Below are positions 53,401-64,000 of a DNA stretch of 64,000 nt, one piece after another (position 1 is the first letter of the stretch; every line of letters starts with the position of its first letter). Under the pieces are notes generated by a model, which did no database searches, was not told the DNA's origin, and worked only from the letters and a program-made list of their open reading frames with translations. A program made the translations under genes and the position numbers. Source of the DNA: Isoperla grammatica (lineage: Eukaryota > Arthropoda > Insecta > Plecoptera > Perlodidae); assembly GCA_945910005.1 (NCBI GenBank), contig CAMDTW010000165.1, forward strand, positions 372,001-436,000, in the 5' to 3' direction.

Positions 53401-56400
53401 ACATGTTTTGTCTTCATATGTTGCATGTAGTTGCTCTTATGTCACTGACTTTGCGCAGGGTTTATCAAGTACAGTCACCTTCACAAGCGAGGAAACATGC
53501 GTTGTCTCCATATGTTGCATGTAGTTGCTTTCATGTCACTGACTTAGCGCAGGGTTTATCACGTACAGTCACCGTCACAAGCGAGGAAACATGCGTTGTC
53601 TTCATATGTTGCATGTAGTTGCTTTTATGTCACTGACTTAGCGCAGGGTTTATCAAGTACAGTCACCGTCACAAGCGAGGAAACATGCGTTGTCCTAATA
53701 TTTTGCATGTAGTTGCTGTCATGTCACTACTAAGCGCAGGGTTTATCACGTACAGTCACCTTCACAAGCGAGGAAACATGCATTGCCTTCAGATGTTGCA
53801 TGTAGTTGCTCTCATGTCACTGACTTAACGCAGGGTTTATCAAGTACAGTCACCGTCACAATATAGAAAGCATGCGTTGTCTTCATATGTTGCATGTAGT
53901 TGCTCTCTTGTCACTGACTTAGCGCAAGGTTTATCAAGTATAGTCACCGTCACAATAGAGAAAACATGCGTTGTCTTCATATGTTGCATGTAGTTGCTCT
54001 CATGTCACTGACTTAGCGCAGGGTTTATCAAGTACAGTCACCGTCACAAGCGAGGAAATATGCGTTGTCCTCATATGTTGCATGTAGTTGCTCTCATGTC
54101 ACTGACTTAGCGCAGAGTTTATCAAGTACAAATCACCGTCACAATAGAGAAAACATGCGTTGTCTTCATATGTTGCATGTAGTTTCTCTCATGTCACTGA
54201 CTTAGCGCAGGGTTTATCAAGTACACTTACCTTCACAAGCGAGGAAACATGCGTTGTCTTCATATGTTGCATGTAGTTGCTCTCATGTCACTGACTTTGC
54301 GCAGGGTTTATCAAGAACAGTCACCTTCACAAGCGAGGAAACATGCGTTGTCTTCATATGTTGCATGTAGTTGCTCTCATGTCACTGACTTAGCGCAGGG
54401 TTTATCAAGTACAGTCACCGTCACAAGCGAGGAAACATGCGTTGTCTTCATATGTTGCATGTAGTTGCTTTCATGTCACTGACTTAGCGCAGGGTTTTTT
54501 CAAGTACAGTTACCTTCACAAGCGAGGAAATATGCGTTGTCTTCATATGTTGCATGTTGTTGCTCTCATGTCACTGACATAGCGCAGGGTTTATCAAGTA
54601 CAGTCACCGTCACAATAGAGAAAACATACGTTGTCTTCATATGTTGCATGTAGTTGCTCTCATATCACTCACTTAGCGCAGGGTTTATCAAGTATAGTCA
54701 CGGTCACAATAGAGAAAACATGCGATGTCTTCATATGTTGCATGTAGTTGCTCTCATGTCACTGACTTAGCACAGGGTTTATCAAGTACAGTCACCGTCA
54801 CAAGCGAGGAAACATGCGTTGTCTTCATATGTTGCATGTAGTTTCTCTCATGTCACTGACTTAGCGCAGGGTTTATCAAGTACACTCACCATCACAAGCG
54901 AGGAAACATGCGTTGTCTTCATATGTTGCATGTAGTTGCTCTCATGTCACTGACTTTGCGCAGGGTTTATCAAGTACAGTCACCTTCACAAGCGAGGAAA
55001 CATGCGTTGTCTTCATATGTTGCATGTAGTTGCTCTCATGTCACTGACTTAGCGCAGGGTTTATCAAGTACAGTCACCGTCACAAGCGAGGAAACATGCG
55101 TTGTCTTCATATGTTGCATGTAGTTGCTCTCATGTCACTGACTTAGCGCAGGGTTTTTTCAAGTACAGTCACCTTCACAAGCGAGGAAACATGCGTTGTC
55201 TTCATATGTTGCATGTAGTTGCTCTCATGTCACTGTCTTAGCGCAGGGTTTTTTCAAGTACAGTCACCTTCACAAGCGAGGAAACATGCGTTGTCTTCAT
55301 ATGTTGCATGTAGTTGCTCTCATGTCACTGACATAGCGCAGGGTTTATCACGTACAGTCACCGTCACAAGCCAGAAAACATGCGTTGTCTTCATATGTTG
55401 CATGTAGTTGCTCTCATGTCACTGACTTAGCGCAGGGTTTTTCACGTACAGTCACCGTCACAAGCGAGGAAACATGCGTTGTCCTAATATGTTGCATGTA
55501 GTTGCTCTCATGTCACTGACTTAGCGCAGGGTTTATCAACACAGTCACCGTCACAAGCGAGGAAACATGCGTTGTCCTAATATGTTGCATGTAGTTGCTC
55601 TCATGTCACTGACTTAGCGCAGGGTTTATCAAGTACAGTCACCTTCACAAGCGAGGAAACATGCGTTGTCTTCATATGTTGCATGTAGTTGCTCTCATGT
55701 CACTGACTTAGCGCAGGGTTTATCAAGTACAGTCACCGTCACAAGCGAGGAAACATGCATTGTAATCATATGTTGCATGTAGTTGCTCTCATGTCACTGA
55801 CTTAGCGCAGGGTTTATCAAGTACAGTCACCGTCACAAGCGAGGAAACATGCGTTGTCTTCATATGTTGCATGTAGTTGCTCTCATGACACTGACTTAGC
55901 GCAGGGTTTATCAAGTACAGTCACCATCACAAGCGAGAAAACATGCATTGTCGTCATATGTTGCATGTAGTTGCTCTCATGCCACTGACTCAGCGCAGGG
56001 TTTATCAAGTACAGTCACCGTCACAAGCGAGGAAACATGCGTTGTCTTCATATGTTGCATGTAGTTGCTCTCATGTCACTGACTTAGCGCAGGGTTTATC
56101 AAGAACAGTCACCGTCACAAGCGAGGAAACATGCGTTGTCTTCATATGTTGCATGTAGTTGCTCTCATGACACTGACTTAGCGCAGGGTTTATCAAATAC
56201 AGTCACCATCACAAGCGAGAAAACATGCGTTGTCGTCATATGTTGCATGTAGTTGCTCTCATGTCACTGATTTAGCGCAGGGTTTATCAAGTACAGTCAC
56301 CGTCACAAGCGAGGAAACATGCGTTGTCTTCATATGTTGCATGTAGTTGCTCTCATGTCACTGACTTAGCGCATGGTTTATCAAGTACAGTCACCGTCAC

Positions 56401-56600
56401 AAGCGAGGAAACATGCGTTGTCTTCATATGTTGCATATAGTTGCTCTCATGTCACTGACTTAGCGCAGGGTTTATCACGTACAGTCACCTTCACAAGCGA
56501 GAAAACATGCGTTGTCTTCATATGTTGCATGTAGTTTCTCTCATGTCACTGACTTACCGCAGGGTTTATCAAGTACAGTCACCGTCACAAGCGAGGAAAC
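50490..56600. repeat. Second-order unit H3' (H3 copy, 6111 bp)
   Basis: Matches H3 at -28212 stepping to -28210. It shares the four-monomer jump at about 51.55 kb (GTTGTTGCTC to CATGCCATTGAC), CAGGGTATATCA near 53365 and GTCTCCATATG near 53506. Differences seen include CACTACTAAGCGC near 53726 (a 1-bp shorter variant), AAGCCAGAAAAC near 55369, GACTTAGCG near 55799 where H3 has GACTCAGCG, and GCCACTGACTC near 55981. Confidence 0.9.
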
Positions 56601-59422
56601 ATGCGTTGTTTTCATATGTTGCATGTAGTTGCTCTCATGTCACTGACTTTACGCAGGGTTTATCACGTACAGTCACCTTCACAAGCGAGGAAACATGCGT
56701 TGTCTTCATATGTTGCATGTAGTTGCTCTCATGTCACTGACTTAGCGCAGGGTTTATCACGTACAGTCACCGTCACAAGCGAGGAAGCATGCGTTGTCTT
56801 AATATGTTGCATGTAGTTGCTCTCATATCACTGACTTAGCGCAGGGTTTGTCACGTACAGTCACCTTCACAAGCGAGGAAACATGCGTTGTCTTCATATG
56901 TTGCATGTAGTTGCTCTCATGTCACAAACTTAGCGCAGGGTTTATCAAGTACAGTCACCGTCACAATAGAGAAAACATGCATTGTCTTCATATGTTGCAT
57001 GTAGTTGCTCTCATGTCACTGACTTAGCGCAAGGTTTATCACGAACAGTTACCTTCACATCGAGAAAACATGCGTTGTCTTCATATGTTGCATGTAGTTG
57101 CTCTCATGTCACTGACATAGCGCAGGCTTTATCAAGTACAGTCACCTTCACAAGCGAGGAAACATGCGTTGTCTTTATATGTTGCATGTAGTTGCTCTCA
57201 TGTCACTGACATAGCGCAGGGTTTATCAAGTACAGTCACCTTCACAAGCGAGGAAACATGCGTTGTCTTCATATGTTGTATGTAGTTGCTCTCATGTCAC
57301 TGACTAAGGGCAGGGTTTATCAAGTACAGTCACCTTCACAAGCGAGGAAACATGCGTTGTCTTCATATGTTGCATGTAGTTGCTCTCATGTCACTGACTT
57401 AGCGCAGGGTTTATCAAGTACAGTCACCTTCACAAGCGTGGAAACATGTTTTGTCTTCATATGTTGCATGTAGTTGCTCTCATGTCACTGACTTTGCGCA
57501 GGGTTTATCAAGTACAGTCACCTTCACAAGCGAGGAAACATGCGTTGTCTTCATATGTTGCATGTCGTTGCTCTCATGTCACTGACTTAGCGCAGGGTTT
57601 ATCAAGTACAGTCACCTTCACAAGCGAGGAAACATGCGTTGTCTTCATATGTTGCATGTTGTTGCTCTCATGTCACTGACTTAGCGCAGGGTTTATCAAG
57701 TATAGTCACCTTCACAAGCGAGGAAACATGCGTTGTCTTCATATGTTGCATGTTGTTGCTCTCATGTCACTGACTTAGCGCTGGGTTTATCAAGTACAGT
57801 CACCGTCACAAGCGAGGAAACATGCATTGTCTTCATATTATGTTGCATGTACTTGCTCTCATGTCACTGACTTAGCGCAGGGTTTATCACGTACAGTCAC
57901 CGTCACAAGCGAGGAAACATGCGTTGTCTTCAAATGTTGCATGTAGTTGCTCTCATGTCACTGACTTAGCGCAGGGTTTATCACGTACAGTAACCTTCAC
58001 AAGCGAGGAAACATGCGTTGCCTTCATATGTTGCATGAAGTTTCTCTCATGTCACTGACTTACCGCAGGGTTTATCCAGTACAGTCACCGTCACAAGCGA
58101 GGAAACATGCGTTGTTTTCATATGTTGCATGTAGTTGCTCTCATGTCACTGACTTAGCGCAGGGTTTATCACGTACAGTCACCTTCACAAGCGAGGAAAC
58201 ATGCGTTGTCTTCATATGTTGCATGTAGTTGCTCTCATGTCACTGACTTAGCGCAGGGTTTATCACGTACAGTCACCTTCACAAGCGAGGAAACATGTGT
58301 TGTCTTCATATGTTGCATGTAGTTGCTCTCATGTCACTGACTTAGCGCAGGGTTTATCACGTACAGTCACCTTCACAAGCGAGGAAACATGAGTTGTCCT
58401 CATATGTTGCATGTAGTTGCTCTCATGTCACTGACTTAGCGCAGGGTTAATCACGTACAGTCACCTTAACAAGCGAGAAAACATGCGTTGTCTTCATATG
58501 TTGCAAGTAGTTGCTCTCATGTCACTGACTTAGCGCAGTGTTTATCAAGTACAGTCACCGTTACAAGCGAGGAAATAACCGTTGTCTTCATATGTTGCAT
58601 GTAGTTGCTCTCATGTCACTGACTTAGCGCAGGGTTTATCAAGTACAGTCACCTTCACAAGCGAGGAAACATGCGTTGTCTTCATGTGTTGCATGTAGTT
58701 GCTCTCATGTCACTGACTTAGCGCAGGGTTTATCAAGTACAGTCACCTTCAAAAGCGTGGAAACATGTGTTGTCCTTATATGTTGCATGTAGTTGCTCTC
58801 ATGTCACTGACTTTGCGCAGGGTTTATCAAGTACAGTCACCTTCACAAGCGAGGAAACATGCGTTGTCTTCATATGTTGCATGTAGTTGCTTTCATGTCA
58901 CTGACTTAGCGCAGGGTTAATCTCGTACAGTCAACTTCACAAGCGAGGAAACATGAGTTGTCATCATATGTTGCATGTAGTTGTTCTCATGTAACTGACT
59001 TAGCGCAGGGTTTATCAAGTACAGTCACCGTCACAAGCGAGGAAACATGCGTCGTCTTCATATGTTGCATGTAGTGGCTCTCATGTCTCTGACTTAGCGG
59101 AGGGTTTATCACGTACAGTCACCGTCACAAGCGAGGTAGCATGCGTTGTCTTCATATGTTGCATGTAGTTGCTCTCATATCACTGACTTAGCGCAGGGTT
59201 TATCACGTACAGTCACCTTAACAAGCGAGGAAAAATGCGTTGTCTTCATATGTTGCATGTAATTGCTCTCATGTCACTGACTTAGCGCAGGGTTTATCAA
59301 GTACAGTCACCGTCACAATAGAGAAAACATGCATTGTCTTCATATGTTGCATGTAGTTGCTCTCATGTCACTGACTTAGCGCAAGGTTTATCACGTACAG
59401 TTACCGTCACAAGCGAGGAAAC
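56601..59422. repeat. Second-order unit D1' (D1 copy lacking two monomers)
   Basis: Matches D1 at -28210 up to about 57.95 kb and at -28022 after it; the loss is 188 bp, exactly two monomers. The monomer with CTTCAAATGTTG (57931) is followed directly by CACGTACAGTAACC, whereas D1 has the CAGTGACTTAGGGC and CATGCCATTGAC monomers between them. Private D1 markers TTATCCAGTACAG (near 58075), GAAATAACCG (near 58572) and GAGGTAGCATG (near 59133) are kept. Confidence 0.9.
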
Positions 59423-61962
59423 ATGCGTTTTTTTCATATGTTGCATGTAGTTGCTCTCATGTCACTGACTTTACGCAGGGTTTATCACGTACAGTCACCT
59501 TCACAAGCGAGGAAACATGCGTTGTCTTCATATGTTGCATGTAGTTGCTCTCATGTCACTGACTTAGCGCAGGGTTTATCACGTACAGTCACCGTCACAA
59601 GCGAAGAAGCATGCGTTGTCTTTATATGTTGCATGTAGTTGCTCTCATATCACTGACTTAGCGCAGGGTTTGTCACGTACAGTCACCTTCACAAGCGAGG
59701 AAACATGCGTTGTCTTCATATGTTGCATGTAGTTGCTCTCATGTCACTGACTTAGCGCAGGGTTTATCAAGTACAGTCACCGTCACAATAGAGAAAACAT
59801 GCATTGTCTTCATATGTTGCATGTAGTTGCTCTCATGTCACTGACTTAGCGCAAGGTTTATCACGAACAGTTACCTTCACATCGAGGAAACATGCGTTGT
59901 CTTCATATGTTGCATGTAGTTGCTCTCATGTCACTGACTTAGCGCAGGCTTTATCAAGTACAGTCACCTTCACAAGCGAGGAAACATGCGTTGTCTTCAT
60001 ATGTTGCATGTAGTTGCTCTCATGTCACTGACATAGCGCAGGGTTTATCAAGTACAGTCACCTTCACAAGCGAGGAAACATGCGTTGTCTTCATATGTTG
60101 TATGTAGTTGCTCTCATGTCACTGACTAAGGGCAGGGTTTATCATGTACAGTCACCTTCACAAGCGAGGAAACATGCGTTGTCTTCATATGTTGCATGTA
60201 GTTGCTCTCATGTCACTGACTTAGCGCAGGGTTTATCAAGTACAGTCACCTTCACAAGCGTGGAAACATGTTTTGTCTTCATTTGTTGCATGTAGTTGCT
60301 CTCATGTCACTGACTTTGCGCAGGGTTTATCAAGTACAGTCACCTTCACAAGCGAGGAAACATGCGTTGTCTTCATATGTTGCATGTCGTTGCTCTCATG
60401 TCACTGACTTAGCGCAGGGTTTATCAAGTACAGTCACCTTCACAAGCGAGGAAACATGCGTTGTCTTCATATGTAGCATGTTGTTGCTCTCATGTCACTG
60501 ACTTAGCGCAGGGTTTATCAAGTATAGTCACCTTCACATGCGAGGAAACATGCGTTGTCTTCATATGTTGCATGTTGTTGCTCTCATGTCACTGACTTAG
60601 CGCTGGGTTTATCAAGTACAGTCACCGTCACAAACGAGGAAACATGCATTGTCTTCATATAATGTTGCATGTACTTGCTCTCATGTCACTGACTTAGCGC
60701 AGGGTTTATCACGTACAGTCACCGTCACAAGCGAGGAAACATGCGTTGTCTTCAAATGTTGCATGTAGTTGCTCTCATGTCAGTGACTTAGCGCAGGGTT
60801 TATCACGTAAAGTCACCGTCACAAGCGAGGAAAAATGCGTTGTCCTCATATGTTGCATGTAGTTGCTCTTATGCCATTGACTTAGCGTAGGGTTTATCAA
60901 GTACAGTCACCGTCACAAGCGAGGAAACATGCGTTGTCATCATATGTTGCATGTAGTTGCTCTCATGTCACTGACTTAGCGCAGGGTTTATCACGTACAG
61001 TAACCTTCACAAGCGAGGAAACATGCGTTGTCTTCATATGTTGCATGAAGTTTCTCTCATGTCACTGACTTACCGCAGGGTTTATCAAGTACAGTCACCG
61101 TCACAAGCGAGGAAACATGCGTTGTTTTCATATGTTGCATGTAGTTGCTCTCATGTCACTGACTTAGCGCAGGGTTTATCACGTACAGTCACCTTCACAA
61201 GCGAGGAAACATGCGTTGTCTTCATATGTTGCATGTAGTTGCTCTCATGTCGCTGACTTAGCGCAGGGTTTATCACGTACAGTCACCTTCACAAGCGAGG
61301 AAACATGTGTTGTCTTCATATGTTGCATGTAGTTGCTCTCATGTCACTGACTTAGCGCAGGGTTTATCACGTACAGTCACCTTCACAAGCGAGGAAACAT
61401 GAGTTGTCCTCATATGTTGCATGTAGTTGCTCTCATGTCACTGACTTAGCGCAGGGTTAATCTCGTACAGTCACCTTAACAAGCGAGAAAACATGCGTTG
61501 TCTTCATATGTTGCATGTAGTTGCTCTCATGTCACTGACTTAGCGCAGTGTTTATCAAGTACAGTCACCGTCACAAGCGAGGAAATATGCGTTGTCTTCA
61601 TATGTTGCATGTAGTTGCTTTCATGTCACTGACTTAGCGCAGGGTTTATCAAGTACAGTCACCTTCACAAGCGAGGAAACATGCGTTGTCTTCATATGTT
61701 GCATGTAGTTGCTCTCATGTCACTGACTTAGCGCAGGGTTTATCAAGTACAGTCACCTTCACAAGCGTGGAAACATGTGTTGTCTTCATATGTTGCATGT
61801 AGTTGCTCTCATGTCACTGACTTTGCGCAGGGTTTATCAAGTACAGTCACCTTCACAAGCGAGGAAACATGCGTTGTCTTCATATGTTGCATGTAGTTGT
61901 TTTCATGTCACTGACTTAGCGCAGGGTTAATCTCGTACAGTTACCTTCACAAGCGAGGAAAC
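59423..61962. repeat. Second-order unit D2' (D2 copy, 2540 bp)
   Basis: Matches D2 at a constant -28022 throughout. It shares the private markers TTATCATGTACAG, CATTTGTTGCATG, ATGTAGCATG, CACATGCGAGG, CATATAATGTTGC and TTAGCGTAGGG. Few differences are visible: GCATGTAGTTGC near 59629 where D2 has GCATGAAGTTGC, CACGTAAAG near 60804 where D2 has CACCTAAAG, and GGAAAAATGCG near 60830. Confidence 0.9.
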
Positions 61963-64000
61963 ATGAGTTGTCATCATATGTTGCATGTAGTTGCTCTCAT
62001 GTCACTGACTTAGCGCAGGCTTTATCAAGTACAGTCACCTTCACAAGCGAGGAAACATGCGTTGTCTTCATATGTTGCATGTAGTTGCTCTCATGTCACT
62101 GACTTAGCGCAGGGTTTATCACGTACAGTCACCGTCACAAGTGAGGAAGCATGCGTTGTCTTCATATGTTGCATGTAGTTGCTCTCATATCACTGACTTA
62201 GCGCAGGGTTTGTCACGTAGTCACCTTCACAAGCGAGGAAACATGCGTTGTCTTCATATGTTGCATGTAGTTGCTCTCATGTCACTGACTTAGCGCAGGG
62301 TTTATCAAGTACAGTCACCGTCACAATAGAGAAAACATGCATTGTCTTCATATATTGCATGTAGTTGCTCTTATGTCACTGACTTAGCGCAAGGTTTATC
62401 ACGAACAGTTACCTTCACATCGAGGAAACATGCGTTGTCTTCATATGTTGCATGTAGTTGCTCTCATGTCACTGACTTAGCGCAGGCTTTATCAAGTACA
62501 GTCACCTTCACAAGCGAGGAAACATGCGTTGTCTTCATATGTTGCATGTAGTTGCTCTCATGTCACTGACATAGCGCAGGGTTTATCAAGTACAGTCACC
62601 TTCACAAGCGAGGAAACATGCGTTGTCTTCATATGTTGTATGTAGTTGCTCTCATGTCACTGACTATGGGCAGGGTTTATCAAGTACAGTCACCTTCACA
62701 AGCGAGGAAACATGCGTTGTCTTCATATGTTGCATGTAGTTGCTCTCATGTCACTGACTTAGCGCAGGGTTTATCAAGTACAGTCACCTTCACAAGCGTG
62801 GAAATGTGTTTTGTCTTCATATGTGCATGTAGTTGCTCTCATGTCACTGACTTTGCGCAGGGTTTATCAAGTACAGTCACCTTCACAAGCGAGGAAACAT
62901 GCGTTGTCTTCATATGTTGCATGTCGTTGCTCTCATGTCACTGACTTAGCGCAGGGTTTATCAAGTACAGTCACCTTCACAAGCGAGGAAACATGCGTTG
63001 TCTTCATATGTTGCATGTTGTTGCTCTCATGTCACAGACTTAGCACAGGGTTTATCAAGTATAGTCACCTTCACAAGCGAGGAAACATGCGTTGTCTTCA
63101 TATGTTGCATGTTGTTTCTCTCATGTCACTGACTTAGCGCTGGGTTTATCAGGTACAGTCACCGTCACAAGCGAGGAAACATGCATTGTCTTCATATTAT
63201 GTTGCATGTACTTGCTCTCATGTCACTGATTAGCGCAGGGTTTATCACGTACAGTCACCGTCACAAGCGAGGAAACATGCGTTGTCTTCAAATGTTGCAT
63301 GTAGTTGCTCTCATGTCAGTGACTTAGCGCAGGGTTTATCACGTAAAGTCACCGTCACAAGCGAGGAAATATGCGTTGTCCTCATATGTTGCATGTAGTT
63401 GCTCTCATGCCATTGACTTAGCGCAGGGTTTATCAAGTACAGTCACCGTCACAAGCGAGGAAACATGCGTTTTCATCATATGTTGCATGTAGTTGCTCTC
63501 ATGTCACTGACTTAGCGCAGGGTTTATCACGTACAGTAACCTTCACAAGCGAGGAAACATGCGTTGTCTTCATATGTTGCATGAAGTTTCTCTCATGTCA
63601 CTGACTTACCGCAGGGTTTATCAAGTACAGTCACCGTCACAAGCGAGGAAACATGCGTTGTTTTCATATGTTGCATGTAGTTGCTCTCATGTCACTGACT
63701 TAGCGCAGGGTTTATCACGTACAGTCACCTTCACAAGCGAGGAAACATGCGTTGTCTTCATATGTTGCATGTAGTTGCTCTCATGTCACTGACTTAGCGC
63801 TGGGTTTATCACGTACAGTCACCTTCACAAGCGAGGAAACATGTGTTGTCTTCATATGTTGCATGTAGTTGCTCTCATGTCACTGACTTAGCGCAGGGTT
63901 TATCACGTACAGTCACCTTCACAAGCGAGGAAACATGAGTTGGCCTCATATGTTGCATGTAGTTGCTCTCATGTCACTGACTTAGCGCAGGGTTAATCTC
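61963..64000. repeat. Second-order unit D3' (cut by the window end)
   Basis: Matches D3 at -28022 including its three small deletions (GTCACGTAGTCACC near 62216, CATATGTGCATG near 62818, CACTGATTAGCGC near 63226). The GAGTTGGCCTCATATG string near 63936 corresponds to 35914, so the window ends just where the E-type duplication begins in the first copy. Whether the E pair follows here too is beyond the window. Confidence 0.88.

Larger units (their letters stand above)
1..64000. repeat. Uninterrupted 94-bp satellite DNA array (about 680 monomers, head-to-tail)
   Basis: From the first to the last base the sequence is the same ~94-bp unit in one orientation. Landmarks such as CATATGTTGCATGTAG, TGACTTAGCGCAGGG and AAGCGAGGAAACATG recur every 94 bp, with occasional 1-3 bp length variants. 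Monomers differ mostly by a few substitutions, and the variants recur in long ordered series, so the array has higher-order repeats. I saw no inverted segment, transposon, unique spacer, rRNA or tRNA. Both edges of the window lie inside the array, so its true length is unknown. Such arrays are known from eukaryotic centromeres, pericentromeres, subtelomeres and heterochromatic sex or B chromosomes; which applies here cannot be told from sequence. The monomer family is not one I recognise. Confidence 0.98.
45240..64000. repeat. Third-order repeat, copy II (H2'-H3'-D1'-D2'-D3')
   Basis: The second copy of the ~28-kb repeat, ~18.8 kb of it in view. It is shorter than copy I by 846 bp (about 47.15-47.20 kb) and 188 bp (about 57.95 kb), both whole numbers of monomers. 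The segment between the copies (E1, E2, F; about 36.0-45.2 kb) completes one third-order period. A full period is about 300 monomers. Confidence 0.9.

Noticed and set aside
1..64000. More than a hundred forward open frames of 62-108 codons with similar predicted peptides
   Set aside because: They are the satellite read through three monomers. 94 is not a multiple of 3, TAG/TGA stops recur in each frame, and a frame opens only where TAG at positions 38-40 is mutated. The peptide similarity is a consequence of the DNA repeat. No frame is conserved beyond this and no gene-like context exists.
1..64000. CRISPR array
   Set aside because: The repeats abut directly with no unique spacers, the unit is 94 bp, and no cas-like gene is present.

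Overview
The whole 64-kb window is one uninterrupted tandem satellite array. A monomer of about 94 bp (roughly 45% G+C, landmarks CATATG, TGACTTAGCGCAGGGTTTAT and CAAGCGAGGAAACATGCGTT) repeats head-to-tail about 680 times, always in the same orientation. I see no gene, RNA gene, transposon, CRISPR array, inversion or unique spacer. Kilobases of pure satellite with higher-order structure point to a eukaryotic nuclear genome, in centromeric, pericentromeric, subtelomeric, knob-like or sex/B-chromosome heterochromatin. I do not recognise the monomer family and cannot name the species.

The 94-bp unit is not a multiple of 3 and carries stops in every forward frame (TAG in TGACTTAG, TAG in CATGTAG, TGA in TCACTGA). 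The many ~71-codon open frames appear only where the first of these TAGs has mutated. They are by-products of the repeat, not genes.

The array has nested higher-order structure, read from diagnostic variants that recur in the same order. (1) 94-bp monomers. (2) Second-order units, phased here on a monomer carrying GCGTTGTTTTCATATG or a close variant: A1 (1-3845), A2 (3846-6762), A3 (6763-10336), H1 (10337-16071), H2 (16072-22277), H3 (22278-28390), D1 (28391-31400), D2 (31401-33940), D3 (33941 to about 35897). These are followed by a tandem pair E1/E2 (about 35898-43043, period 3573 bp) and a mosaic joint F (about 43044-45236). (3) A third-order repeat of about 28 kb: H2-H3-D1-D2-D3 (about 16.19-35.98 kb) recurs as H2'-H3'-D1'-D2'-D3' (about 45.24-64.0 kb). 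The offset steps 29058, 28212, 28211, 28210, 28022 bp, the large steps being whole numbers of monomers (9 and 2).

Distant partners (H2/H2', H3/H3') share private mutations that their adjacent neighbours lack. The 28-kb duplication is therefore younger than the 6-kb one. Size differences between homologous blocks are nearly all exact multiples of 94 bp, as expected from in-register unequal exchange or slippage. No protein-level interplay can be described, because nothing here looks protein-coding. Offsets and boundaries were read by eye; block edges at homologous joints are uncertain by up to about one monomer.
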